Source of the DNA: Actinomyces sp. Marseille-P3109 | GTDB lineage: Bacteria > Actinomycetota > Actinomycetes > Actinomycetales > Actinomycetaceae | Reading direction: 5' to 3' | DNA: 64,000 nucleotides | Assembly: GCF_900323545.1 (NCBI RefSeq) | Contig: NZ_OOHN01000008.1 | Location: 1,603,144-1,667,143 of the forward strand | Position numbers and translations under genes: made by a program | In this document: one piece after another, positions 26,886 through 35,329 of the stretch | Layout of the letters: the number at the start of each line of letters is the position of its first letter | How positions within the stretch are numbered: position 1 is the first letter of the stretch | Notes under the pieces: generated by a model | What the model was told of the DNA's origin: nothing | Seen by the model: the letters and a program-made list of their open reading frames with translations, nothing else | The model's database searches: none

Positions 26886-29800
26886 TCAGCCCATCTTCTG
26901 CTGGGCGGCGATGGCCCGGTTGACGGCGTCGTTGAGGCGCTTCTGCGCCTCGCCGTAGGCCGCCCAGTCACCCTTGCTCCTGGCGGTGTCCGAGTCACTC
27001 ATCGCGGTCTGGGCGTCAGAGAGGGCCTGGTCGAGCTCCGCCTTCGGATCCGAGGCTCCGGAGGCCGACGGGTCCGTAGACGCAGACGCCGGCGCGCTCG
27101 CGGAGGCCGTGGGGTCGGTGCTGGGCGCCGGCGATGCCGCTCCGCCGCCCGCCGTCGGATCCTGACCGTCGGTGGACTCATTGGTGTCATTGGCCGCGCC
27201 GGCGTCGCCGTTGACGGCCTGCTCCCCCGTCGTCGCCCCGGAGTTGCCGCCGAAGACCTGGTCGAGCGCCTCGGAGAGGGTGTCGGCGAAGCCGACGTTG
27301 TCGCCGAAGGAGACCAGCACCTTGCGCAGCAGCGGATACTGCGTACCGGAGGAGGACTGGACGTAGACCGGCTGGACGTAGAGCAGACCGCCTCCCACGG
27401 GGAGCGTCAACAGGTTGCCCTTGATGACCTGCGAGCCCTGCTGGGAGAGCAGGTTGAGGGTCGTGGAGGCCGCCGGGTTGGAGTCGAAGATGTTCTGCAC
27501 CTGGCCCGGTCCGGAGACGTTCGAGGACCTCGGCAGCTCCAGGAGTCTCAGCTTGCCGTAGCTCGAGCTGCGCTCCCCCTTTCTCCCGGTGCCGGGGGAC
27601 GTCTCGGAGTCCACCGCGAGGAAGCCGGTGAGCACGTTGCGGTTGGTGTTGCCGCCGATGATGTAGGCGCTGGACAGGGAGAAGCTCGCCTGCTCCTGTC
27701 CCGGCATCTTGAGGGTCAAGTAGTAGGGGGCCTGCTGGTCCTGTCCGGGCGTGGTCGGGTCATCCGGGATCTTCCAGAAGTCACCGCCGGAGTAGAACTC
27801 AGCGGCGTCGTTGACGTGATAGCTCGCCATGATGGTGCGCTGGACGTTGAACAGGTCCTCCGGGTAGCGCATGTGCGCGATGAGGTCGGCGCTCATCTGG
27901 CTCATGGGCGTGACCGACCCGGGGAAGACCTTCTGCCACGCCTTGAGGATCGGGTCCTTGTCATCCCACTGGTAGAGCTTGACCGATCCGTCGTAGGCGT
28001 CGACGACGGCCTTGACGGAGTTGCGCACGTAGTTGGACTCCTCCGGCGCCCCGAGCAGCCCGCCCTGGCCGTCCGCGGTGGCCGTGGCCCTGGCCAGTGA
28101 CTCGTGCTGTGCGTAGGGGTAGTTGTTCGTCGTGGTGTAGCCGTCGAGGATCCACATCACCCGCTTGGGCGTGGCCGGGTTGTCGTCATGGTCGACGACG
28201 GCCGGGTAGGGGCTGTTGTCCAGGGTCAGCCAGGGGGCCACCTTGGAGACGCGCTTGGCCGGGTCCCGGTCGTAGAGGATCTGGGAGCCCTGGCGCACCT
28301 CCTGGGAGAAGAGGATGTTGGGCTCCTGGAACTTGGCGGCGTAGAGCACCCGGTTGAGCGGGTTGGACACGCTCGGTCCGCCGTTGCCGGTGAAGGTGGT
28401 GTTGACCTGACCGGTCTTGGACTCGTCGTCGGGGTAGTCCAGCTCGCGCGGTGAGCCGTTGTCCTTGCCGCCCACGATGGAGTACGACGGCGAGTACTGG
28501 CCGAAGTAAATCCGGGGCTCGTACTCGCCCAGGTCCCCCTTGGACGGGATGCCGCCCTCCCAGAAGGAGGGGTAGCCGCCGGAGGCCACCGTGTTGCCAT
28601 AGGCGTTCACCACGCCGTAGCCGTGGGTGTAGACGGTGTGCTCGTTGACCCAGGTCCGCTGCCCCTGGCCGAGACCGGACAGGTTCAACTCACGCACCGC
28701 GATGACCGTGTCCCGGCTGGTGGAGTCCACCTTGTAACGGTCCACGTTGAGGCGGTCCGCGAAGGAGTAGTACTGCTTGTTCTGCTGGAGCTGCTGGAAG
28801 GTCGGTGAGACCAGGCCCGGGTCGAGCAGGCGGATCGAGGCGGTCGACTCGGCGTCCTTCTCCAGCTGGCCGGCCGTCGCGGTCGTCGTGGCGTCGTAGT
28901 TCGTGGTCTCCACGTTCTCCAGGCCGTAGGCGGCCTTGGTGGCGTTGATGTTGCGCTGGATGTACTCGGCCTCCTGGCGCTGGGCGTTGGGGTCGACGAC
29001 GAACTTCTGGATGACCAGCGGGTACGCCGTCCCCACCACCAGGGAGGAGACGATCATGACTGCCACACCGATGATCGGCAGACGCCAGGAGCTGGAGCGC
29101 ACCGAGGCGATGAACAGGATCGCCACGGCCAGTCCGATCGCGGCGAGGATCGCGTTGGCCGGGATGACCGCGTTGACGTCGGTGTAGTTGGCGCCGTCGA
29201 ACTTGGAGTTGGAGGCGTACAGAGCGCCGTAGCGCCCCAGCCAGTAGCCCACCGCCCGGATGACGGCGTACAGGGCCAGGAAGACCGCCAGGTGGATCCG
29301 TGCCGCTTTGGTGAAGTGGGGCCTGCGCACCACGGAGATGCCGCCGTACAGGTAGTGCACGACGACGGAGGCCACCCCGGAGAACAGGACGACGCCGGAC
29401 AGGAAGGACACGAGCGTCAGCACGGCGGGCAGGACGAAGACGTAGAAGGAGATGTCGATCCCGAACTGGGGGTCCTTGATGCCGAAGGACTGTGAGCTGA
29501 AGGCCAGGAGGACCTCGCGCCAGCTCGGTGCCAGCTGCCAGGCCGAGCCGAACGGGGCCAGCACCGCCGGCACCGCCCAGGTCAGACGGCGCCGCAGAGG
29601 CTCGATGACCGTGCGGTAGACCTCGAGGTTGCGGGTGGCCTCGTCGTCGGGCACCCCGATCTCCCGGGCCCGGTAGGCCGTGGTCATCGAGGCGAAGACC
29701 GCCCCGAACATGACGGCGAAGCCCACGAGGAACAGGGCGATGGCGGCGATCCACTGCGTCCACAGCACACGGGCGTAGCCGATCTGGCTGAACCAGAGGA

Positions 29801-30065
29801 CCTCGGTCCACACCTGCGACATGATGGCGATGATGACGGCGATCGCGGCGATGATCGAGATGGTCAGAGCCAGGGGCCCGGGGCGACGGCCCCCGGTCCT
29901 GCCGCGCGGCTTACGGGGAGGGCGGATCCCGCCTCTGCCCATGCGTCCCAGACCGAACAGTCCGGTCCTGTCTTCCGTTCTCTTCTGCCTGGACGAACCG
30001 GCAGGCCTGCTCGAGGACTCGTCGGAGGACGTGTCTCGGGACTCGTCGTCGGGCGTGGTGCTCAC
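26886..30065 (-). CDS. UPF0182 family membrane protein
   Basis: 1059 residues starting at GTG 30065. A charged N-terminus (1-65, Ser/Arg/Gly-rich) is followed by about seven membrane helices (70-345), starting LALTISIIAAIAVIIAIMSQVW with the family motif TEVLWFSQIGYARVLWTQW, and then a large extracytoplasmic domain (about 350-930) with GYGVVNAYGN and MSADLIAHMRYPEDLFNVQ. The C-terminal ~110 residues are an Ala/Ser/Thr/Pro-rich linker ending in a helical segment with ALSDAQTAMSDSD, longer than in many homologues. The function of the family is unknown. It is divergent from the PPA1309 gene, its usual partner in actinobacteria. Confidence 0.94.
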   Translation of the reverse strand: MSTTPDDESRDTSSDESSSRPAGSSRQKRTEDRTGLFGLGRMGRGGIRPPRKPRGRTGGRRPGPLALTISIIAAIAVIIAIMSQVWTEVLWFSQIGYARVLWTQWIAAIALFLVGFAVMFGAVFASMTTAYRAREIGVPDDEATRNLEVYRTVIEPLRRRLTWAVPAVLAPFGSAWQLAPSWREVLLAFSSQSFGIKDPQFGIDISFYVFVLPAVLTLVSFLSGVVLFSGVASVVVHYLYGGISVVRRPHFTKAARIHLAVFLALYAVIRAVGYWLGRYGALYASNSKFDGANYTDVNAVIPANAILAAIGLAVAILFIASVRSSSWRLPIIGVAVMIVSSLVVGTAYPLVIQKFVVDPNAQRQEAEYIQRNINATKAAYGLENVETTNYDATTTATAGQLEKDAESTASIRLLDPGLVSPTFQQLQQNKQYYSFADRLNVDRYKVDSTSRDTVIAVRELNLSGLGQGQRTWVNEHTVYTHGYGVVNAYGNTVASGGYPSFWEGGIPSKGDLGEYEPRIYFGQYSPSYSIVGGKDNGSPRELDYPDDESKTGQVNTTFTGNGGPSVSNPLNRVLYAAKFQEPNILFSQEVRQGSQILYDRDPAKRVSKVAPWLTLDNSPYPAVVDHDDNPATPKRVMWILDGYTTTNNYPYAQHESLARATATADGQGGLLGAPEESNYVRNSVKAVVDAYDGSVKLYQWDDKDPILKAWQKVFPGSVTPMSQMSADLIAHMRYPEDLFNVQRTIMASYHVNDAAEFYSGGDFWKIPDDPTTPGQDQQAPYYLTLKMPGQEQASFSLSSAYIIGGNTNRNVLTGFLAVDSETSPGTGRKGERSSSYGKLRLLELPRSSNVSGPGQVQNIFDSNPAASTTLNLLSQQGSQVIKGNLLTLPVGGGLLYVQPVYVQSSSGTQYPLLRKVLVSFGDNVGFADTLSEALDQVFGGNSGATTGEQAVNGDAGAANDTNESTDGQDPTAGGGAASPAPSTDPTASASAPASASTDPSASGASDPKAELDQALSDAQTAMSDSDTARSKGDWAAYGEAQKRLNDAVNRAIAAQQKMG

Positions 30066-30299
30066 GATCCTGCTCCCTGTCTGACGTACGTGGTGGCGCT
30101 GCGTCGCACATTGCCCGGCGCGGCGCTATCGGCCGGAAGGGCCGCTTGGGCCATCGTCCCACACACCACTGACACGCCCATAACCTTCTCCAGGACGAGA
30201 AACCCACCTCTGCCGGCCGCAATGCGACCGGAACAGCGACTCGCAACGCGGCGTCCGTGCCATGCAGGCGGGCAGCACCACCGGTGAGACGATGAGGGT

Positions 30300-30938
30300 A
30301 TGACTGACTCGATGTCCGCCCCGGACCCCGCTTCGCGCCCGTCCGTTCCCGGGTCTTCGCCTGCCGAGACCCCCGCATCCGACGCGGGCAGGGAGGCCTC
30401 CCCTCGCCTCCGGGCCCTGGCCCGAGCGGTGACGGAGACGGAGGTCCACGTGGCCGTCTCCGGCTGGGACCAGCCGGTGCGCGTCTTCGCTCTGGTGCGC
30501 ATCGCCGCTGCCATGGAGGCGGACCCGGACGTGGCCGGGTTCCTGGAGGCCGCCACTGTGGAGGAGGCTCGTAGAGATCCCGAGCTGCTCATGGTGGTGG
30601 AGCAGGAGGGGCTGCCGGCCGCCGCGGACCTGGAGCACCTGCTGGCCCAGCTGGCCTGGCCCGAGTCCGTCCACGGCGTGGCTATCGGCATCGAGCGCCT
30701 GGTGCTGCCCTCTGCGGCGCAGGAGGAGGCCGATGCCATCACCGACGCCGCCGAGCGTCTCGCCTTCCTCCAGGCGCGCCCCGACCGCGAGGACATCCGC
30801 ATGGTGGTGGGGGTTCTGCGCAGCGGGGAATCCTGGTGCGCGCTGCGCTCACGCACCCATGACGACGACGCCTCGATCTACCAGGGCGAGCAACTGGTGC
30901 CCGGCCTGGTCGAGGCGCTGGCCACCACCTTCCTGTAG
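30300..30938 (+). CDS. PPA1309 family protein
   Basis: 212 residues. An N-terminal Ser/Pro-rich stretch (to about 33) is followed by the conserved core: LARAVTETEVHVAVSGWDQPVRVFALVRI, WPESVHGVAIGIERLVLP and LRSRTHDDDASIYQGEQLVPGLVEAL. This soluble family is widespread in actinobacteria and has no known activity. It is divergent from the UPF0182 gene, with about 235 bases between starts, and convergent with the Zincin_2 gene. Confidence 0.88.
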   Translation: MTDSMSAPDPASRPSVPGSSPAETPASDAGREASPRLRALARAVTETEVHVAVSGWDQPVRVFALVRIAAAMEADPDVAGFLEAATVEEARRDPELLMVVEQEGLPAAADLEHLLAQLAWPESVHGVAIGIERLVLPSAAQEEADAITDAAERLAFLQARPDREDIRMVVGVLRSGESWCALRSRTHDDDASIYQGEQLVPGLVEALATTFL

Positions 30939-31039
30939 CTGTCACCGGCGGGGAGTCCAGCGGGCTGGTGGCTCCACGGCCTCGTCCCGGTCTGAGCCGC
31001 CTCATTCCGGTCGACGCCGCCGCAGGGGTCTGTCCCGTC

Positions 31040-32590
31040 TCAGTCCGTCTCCGGGTCGCCGGATTCGTCAGAGCGGTCATCGCGGTCCGTGCCGTCGGAG
31101 ACTGCGGACTCACCGGCCTCACCGAAGTCCTGGGAGGCGTCGTCGGCGTCCCCGGGGATCCTGCCGCCCAGTCCCTTGGGGCTGTTCTCATCGGCCTCTT
31201 TCGCTCCCTCGGCGTACCCGAGGGTGCCTTCCAGGAGGGAGGCCAGGTCGGCGTCGATCTCCGCGTCGATGTCCTGGGCCATGCGCCGCATGGTCAGGAA
31301 GTCCTTGGGGTTGGCGAGCTCGGAGGCCGTGGGCATGACGTCGGGGTGGTTCCAGAAGGCGTCGCGCTCGGCGTCGCCGGCCTGGGCGCCCAGGTGCGAC
31401 CACAGCTCGGCGGCCTCGCGGGCCCGGCGGGGACGGAAGGTCAGTCCGATGAGCCGGGCGAATACCTGCTCGGCAGCTCCGCCCTGGGCGCGGCGCCGGC
31501 GCATCATCTCGACCAGGGCCATGAGGTGGGGCAGGTGAGGTGCGGCCGCGCGGGCGGTGACGACCTCGACCCACCCCTCGACCAGGGCCAGCAGCGTCTC
31601 CAGGTCCTCGAGGGACTCCCGCTGGGCCGGGGTCTCCTGAGGCGCGAACAGTCCGCTCTCGAGGGCCTCGCGCAGCGCGTCGGGGTCATTGGGATCCACC
31701 TGCGCCACCGCCGACTCCAGGGTCTCGGTGTCGATGCGGATCTCCCTGGCGTAGGCGGCCACGGCCTGGAGCACCTGTCCGCGTAGCCACGGCACGTGGG
31801 CGTAGAGGCGGGCGGTGGCGGCCTCTCGAACCGCCAGGAACATGCGGACCTCGTCCTCGTCGATCTCCAGGCCCTCGGCGAAGGCGGCCACGTTGGAGGG
31901 CACCAGTGCGGTTCCCGGCTCCCGGGTCAGCGGCAGGCCGGTGTCCGTGGCCCCCAGAGCCTCCTTGGCGAGCTCGCCGATGGCCTGGCCGATCTGGAGC
32001 CCGAAGGCCGTGCCCGCCATGGTGCGCATGATGGATCCGAGCGCCCCCATCTGCTGGGCGGCCTGGCTCATCTCTGCGGGCATGTCGCGGATCTGCTTCT
32101 CCAGGGTGCGGGCCAGGGCGGTGGTGACGGCCTCTGCCACGGGGGCGCACACGTCCTTCCACACCGGCAGGGTGCGCTCGACCCAGGTGCTGCGGCTCCA
32201 GGCCTCCCGCTGCCCGGGGGCGGGCATGAGCTCGGTGGCGGTGTCGAGCCACAGGTCGGCCACCTGAAGGGCCTGGCGCGTGGAATCCGCGACCGCGGCG
32301 GTCACCGTGGGGTCGCCGTCGCCTCGGGCCTGCTGGAGAGCCAGCTCCTGGCCCATCTGCCAGTTGACCGGCTCAGCGGTGGAGGCGGAGAACATCTGCT
32401 GGAACTGGGCGCGCATGGCCAGCAGCTGGGCGGGGCTGAGCTGGGAGATGTCGCCCACGCCCGGCATCTGGGCGACGGAGCTGGGATCGACCCCTGACGA
32501 GCGCAGGGCTCCGACGGCGTCAGAGGCCATCTGCTCGCCGAAAAGTGACGCGAGCATCTTCTCGAGCTCGTCGAAGGCGTCCTCGCTCAC
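31040..32590 (-). CDS. Zinc-dependent metalloprotease-like protein (Zincin_2 / DUF2342)
   Basis: 516 residues, start GTG 32590 with GAGAGGAAA upstream. Matches the actinobacterial Zincin_2 family: MAGTAFGLQIGQAIGELAKEALGATDTGLPL, the central REAATARLYAHVPWLRGQVLQAV and the later LTFRPRRAREAAELWSHLG. The family is predicted to be a metallopeptidase, although no canonical HExxH is present here, so catalysis is not proven. The acidic C-terminal tail (about 480-516) is low-complexity. Divergent from the YlbL protease gene, an association conserved in actinobacteria. Confidence 0.87.
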   Translation of the reverse strand: MSEDAFDELEKMLASLFGEQMASDAVGALRSSGVDPSSVAQMPGVGDISQLSPAQLLAMRAQFQQMFSASTAEPVNWQMGQELALQQARGDGDPTVTAAVADSTRQALQVADLWLDTATELMPAPGQREAWSRSTWVERTLPVWKDVCAPVAEAVTTALARTLEKQIRDMPAEMSQAAQQMGALGSIMRTMAGTAFGLQIGQAIGELAKEALGATDTGLPLTREPGTALVPSNVAAFAEGLEIDEDEVRMFLAVREAATARLYAHVPWLRGQVLQAVAAYAREIRIDTETLESAVAQVDPNDPDALREALESGLFAPQETPAQRESLEDLETLLALVEGWVEVVTARAAAPHLPHLMALVEMMRRRRAQGGAAEQVFARLIGLTFRPRRAREAAELWSHLGAQAGDAERDAFWNHPDVMPTASELANPKDFLTMRRMAQDIDAEIDADLASLLEGTLGYAEGAKEADENSPKGLGGRIPGDADDASQDFGEAGESAVSDGTDRDDRSDESGDPETD

Positions 32591-32800
32591 GGGTTTCCTC
32601 TCAACGGGTCGTCCTGGGACATCGTCTGGACACTGTCTCTAACGGCCTTATGGTCCCACCCATTCCTGTGCCGGGGCCATGTTCTGTTCGCCAACGGCGT
32701 GCCCGCCGCCGTCCCGGCATGCCTCCGTTCTCCTCCGTGTCGTCATTGTGTCAACTTCGTGCCAAGTTCGTATCGATAACTGTCTCTCTTCCCCAGGAAG

Positions 32801-34048
32801 ATGTCGCATGATGAGCGCGTGACGCACCCAGATCAGCACGGCGCCGCCGACGCGGCTGTCTCAGTCGGCTCCGGACGCCCCACGTCAGCCCGGGCGAACG
32901 AGAAGGGCCTGCCCGGCCAGGCCGGGCAGGCGGGCATTCAGGACGTGGAGCCTTCCGGAGAGGACCGGCGTCGGCGCAGGCTGCGGCGATCCGTGGCAGC
33001 CGGGACGTTCATCCTGGTTGTTGCCCTGGTCGTCGCCGTCTTCATGGTGCCGGTCAACGCGGTCATCGAGGCCCCCGGCCCCACCTGGAACGTGCTGGAC
33101 AACGGTTCGTCGTCGGACCAGGACGTCCTGAAGGTGTCGGGCACCGAGACCTATCCGACCGAGGGGGCACTGCGGATGACGACCGTCTCGGTGTCGGGCT
33201 GCCCCGGCTACCCGGTGACGACCGCTGATCTCATCGCCGCCTGGTTCTCGTCGGACAAGCGGATCGTGGACCGCAACGAGGTGTGTCCCCAGGACCAGAG
33301 CGCCGAGCAGGTCGAGGAGACCGGTAAGGCCCAGATGACCGCCTCGCAGGACTCGGCTGTCATCGCCGCGCTCATCGAGACCGGCATGGCCGGCGCCATG
33401 CACCTGACCGTCACCGAGGTGACCGAGCAGCAGACCTCCACCGAGATCCAGGCCGACGACGTCCTGGAGACCATCACGCCGGAGGGCGGCCAGACCACCA
33501 CGATCACCTCCTTCTCCCAGCTGCGCGAGCTGATGACCACGATCCCGGAGGGGACGCGGGTCACGCTCGGCGTGCGCCGTGGTGAGCAGCAGGTACCGGC
33601 CGCGCTCACCACGATCGCACCGCAGGAGGGAACCACCGGCTCGCTGCTGGGGCTGAGCCTCAGGGTCTCCGTGGACAGTCAGGTGGAGGCCACCTTCGGC
33701 CTGTCCGACGTCGGCGGGCCCAGCGCCGGGATGATGTTCGCCCTGGGGGTCGTTGACGAGATCACTCCCGGTTCCCTGACCGGGGGTAAGGACATCTCCG
33801 GGACCGGGACGATTGACATGAATGGTCAGGTCGGCCCCATCGGGGGCATTCAGCAGAAGATGGCGGGGGCCCGCAACGCCGGATCGACATTCTTCCTGGC
33901 CCCGGCGAGCAACTGCGAGGAAGTCAAGGGCCATGAGCCCGAGGGGATGCAGGTCTTCGCTGTGAGCACCCTGCACGAGGCCGTTACCGCCACCGAGGCG
34001 ATCGCGTCGGGCAACACGTCCGGCCTGGCCACCTGCTCCGCTCAATGA
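32801..34048 (+). CDS. YlbL family PDZ/Lon-type membrane serine protease
   Basis: 415 residues. A basic N-terminus, one membrane helix (about 64-84, TFILVVALVVAVFMV), then an extracytoplasmic domain with a PDZ-like segment (about 215-265, IQADDVLETITPEGG and PEGTRVTLGVRRG) and a Lon (S16) protease domain whose Ser308 (GGPSAGMM) and Lys353 (GGIQQKM) form the catalytic dyad. Substrates are unknown. The ATG at 32801 sits directly against AGGAAG; a GTG at 32819 is an alternative start. Divergent from the Zincin_2 gene with 210 bases between starts. Confidence 0.92.
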   Translation: MSHDERVTHPDQHGAADAAVSVGSGRPTSARANEKGLPGQAGQAGIQDVEPSGEDRRRRRLRRSVAAGTFILVVALVVAVFMVPVNAVIEAPGPTWNVLDNGSSSDQDVLKVSGTETYPTEGALRMTTVSVSGCPGYPVTTADLIAAWFSSDKRIVDRNEVCPQDQSAEQVEETGKAQMTASQDSAVIAALIETGMAGAMHLTVTEVTEQQTSTEIQADDVLETITPEGGQTTTITSFSQLRELMTTIPEGTRVTLGVRRGEQQVPAALTTIAPQEGTTGSLLGLSLRVSVDSQVEATFGLSDVGGPSAGMMFALGVVDEITPGSLTGGKDISGTGTIDMNGQVGPIGGIQQKMAGARNAGSTFFLAPASNCEEVKGHEPEGMQVFAVSTLHEAVTATEAIASGNTSGLATCSAQ

Positions 34049-34178
34049 CCATGATGTCCATGCACCGCTTGCCTCATTGGTAACTTCACCGGCCTTGTTC
34101 CTTCCCGCCCGATGGCCGGCTGCTGACCGGGGCCGATGATGAGGACTGAGCAGACCATTGGGGCCCGACTCGGGAGGG

Positions 34179-34187
34179 TTATCCACA
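34179..34187 (+). promoter_or_regulatory. Perfect DnaA-box sequence
   Basis: TTATCCACA matches the DnaA-box consensus exactly. It is in the 269-base gap between the YlbL gene and the ThiF-like gene, in which I see no other gene. A lone box may be chance. There is a second perfect copy at 13830-13838. Confidence 0.3.
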
Positions 34188-34317
34188 GGTGAGCGGTTGC
34201 CTCTGGCCGCCGCGGGCCGGGGCGTGCCACGCTCGGGCTCAGGTCTTGACGCGGTAGTCGGGGCCGCGGGTTCCTTGCGTCCTCACGCGGGCGCCGGGGA
34301 GGGCTTGAGGAGGCACG

Positions 34318-35298
34318 ATGCGTATTCGAGGCGGGTGCGCCGTCCTGTGGCGCCAGCAGGGCGTCAGCCAGATCGGCACGGCCCCCGGGCGGCGCACCAT
34401 CATGAAGGACCTGAGCCTGGCCGAGCAGCGGCTGCTGGACGAGTTCGCGCGATCCCTGGAGACCGGTGGCGTCTACCGGGCCGCTCGGCGCAGCCGGGTG
34501 CCGGTGGTGCGGGCGCGGCAGATCGTCGAGGACCTGGAGCGCCAAGGAGCCTTGGTCTCCTCGGCGACCAGTGAGCTCGGCGGGGCCGACGGCGTCTACT
34601 GGGACCGGCTGGGTGTTGACGCCAAGGATCGCGGCACCGCCCTGTCCCAGGCGGTTCTGGCGGTGCACGGCGTCGACGCCCTGGCGCAGGAGGCCGCCCT
34701 GTGGCTGGCGGAGGCCGGGGTGGGGACGATCCTGTCCACGCGGGCCCCCAAGGACGGCGGCCTGGAGCCGCTCCTGTCGGCGCGCTTTCCCGCGCTGAGG
34801 ACGCGGGCGCCGCTGCGCACCCGCCCCGACGTGATGGTGACGGTGGATGCGCACGTGGTGGAGCCCTTGCTCGCCCGCAGGCTCGCACAGGAGGGCATCA
34901 TCCACCTGCCGGTCGTCATTGGTGAGGCGGGGGTGCGCATCGGCCCGGTCCTGGGCGGTGACGGCCCCTGCTCGACCTGCCTGGACCTGTGGGAACGGGA
35001 CGCCGATCCGTGCTGGCCTGCGCTGGCCACGCAGATGCGCACCCTGGCGATGCCCGACGTCGAGCACCTGGTCCTGCACGAGTCGGCGGCACTGACGGCT
35101 CGGGCCGTCATCGACACGGTCCTGGGACATGCGGCTGGCATCAACGCCAACGGGGACGACGCCGACCCGGGCAGCGAGCCGAACGGGTGCTCAGCCACCT
35201 GGTGGGCCACGCACTCGGTGGAGGTCACCGGCCAGGAGCCCCTGGGACGGTGCCGGTCCTGGGAGCGCCACCCCGAGTGCCTGTGCTCCCAGCTGTGA
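34318..35298 (+). CDS. ThiF-like / TOMM cyclodehydratase E1-like protein
   Basis: 326 residues with GAGGAGG correctly spaced before ATG 34318. The N-terminal half (30-100) looks like a winged-helix leader-binding region. The middle (about 105-200) resembles the E1/ThiF-like fold of azole-forming cyclodehydratases, but a clear ATP-binding GxGxxG is not visible. Cysteines that could bind zinc occur as Cys218-x2-Cys221 with Cys232, and Cys312, Cys321, Cys323 at the end. Similar proteins in mycobacteria (Rv3196) also lie by YlbL/Zincin_2. No precursor peptide or YcaO gene is near, so a peptide-modifying role is doubtful. Confidence 0.65.
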   Translation: MRIRGGCAVLWRQQGVSQIGTAPGRRTIMKDLSLAEQRLLDEFARSLETGGVYRAARRSRVPVVRARQIVEDLERQGALVSSATSELGGADGVYWDRLGVDAKDRGTALSQAVLAVHGVDALAQEAALWLAEAGVGTILSTRAPKDGGLEPLLSARFPALRTRAPLRTRPDVMVTVDAHVVEPLLARRLAQEGIIHLPVVIGEAGVRIGPVLGGDGPCSTCLDLWERDADPCWPALATQMRTLAMPDVEHLVLHESAALTARAVIDTVLGHAAGINANGDDADPGSEPNGCSATWWATHSVEVTGQEPLGRCRSWERHPECLCSQL

Positions 35299-35329
35299 GC
35301 GGCGCCGAGCCACTCAGATGCGCACCCGG

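Noticed and set aside
34179-34187. Replication origin
   Set aside because: Only a single DnaA box, with no cluster, AT-rich unwinding region or dnaA/dnaN genes.
34318-35298. Complete thiazole/oxazole-modified peptide cluster
   Set aside because: No YcaO, dehydrogenase, transporter or precursor peptide in the vicinity.
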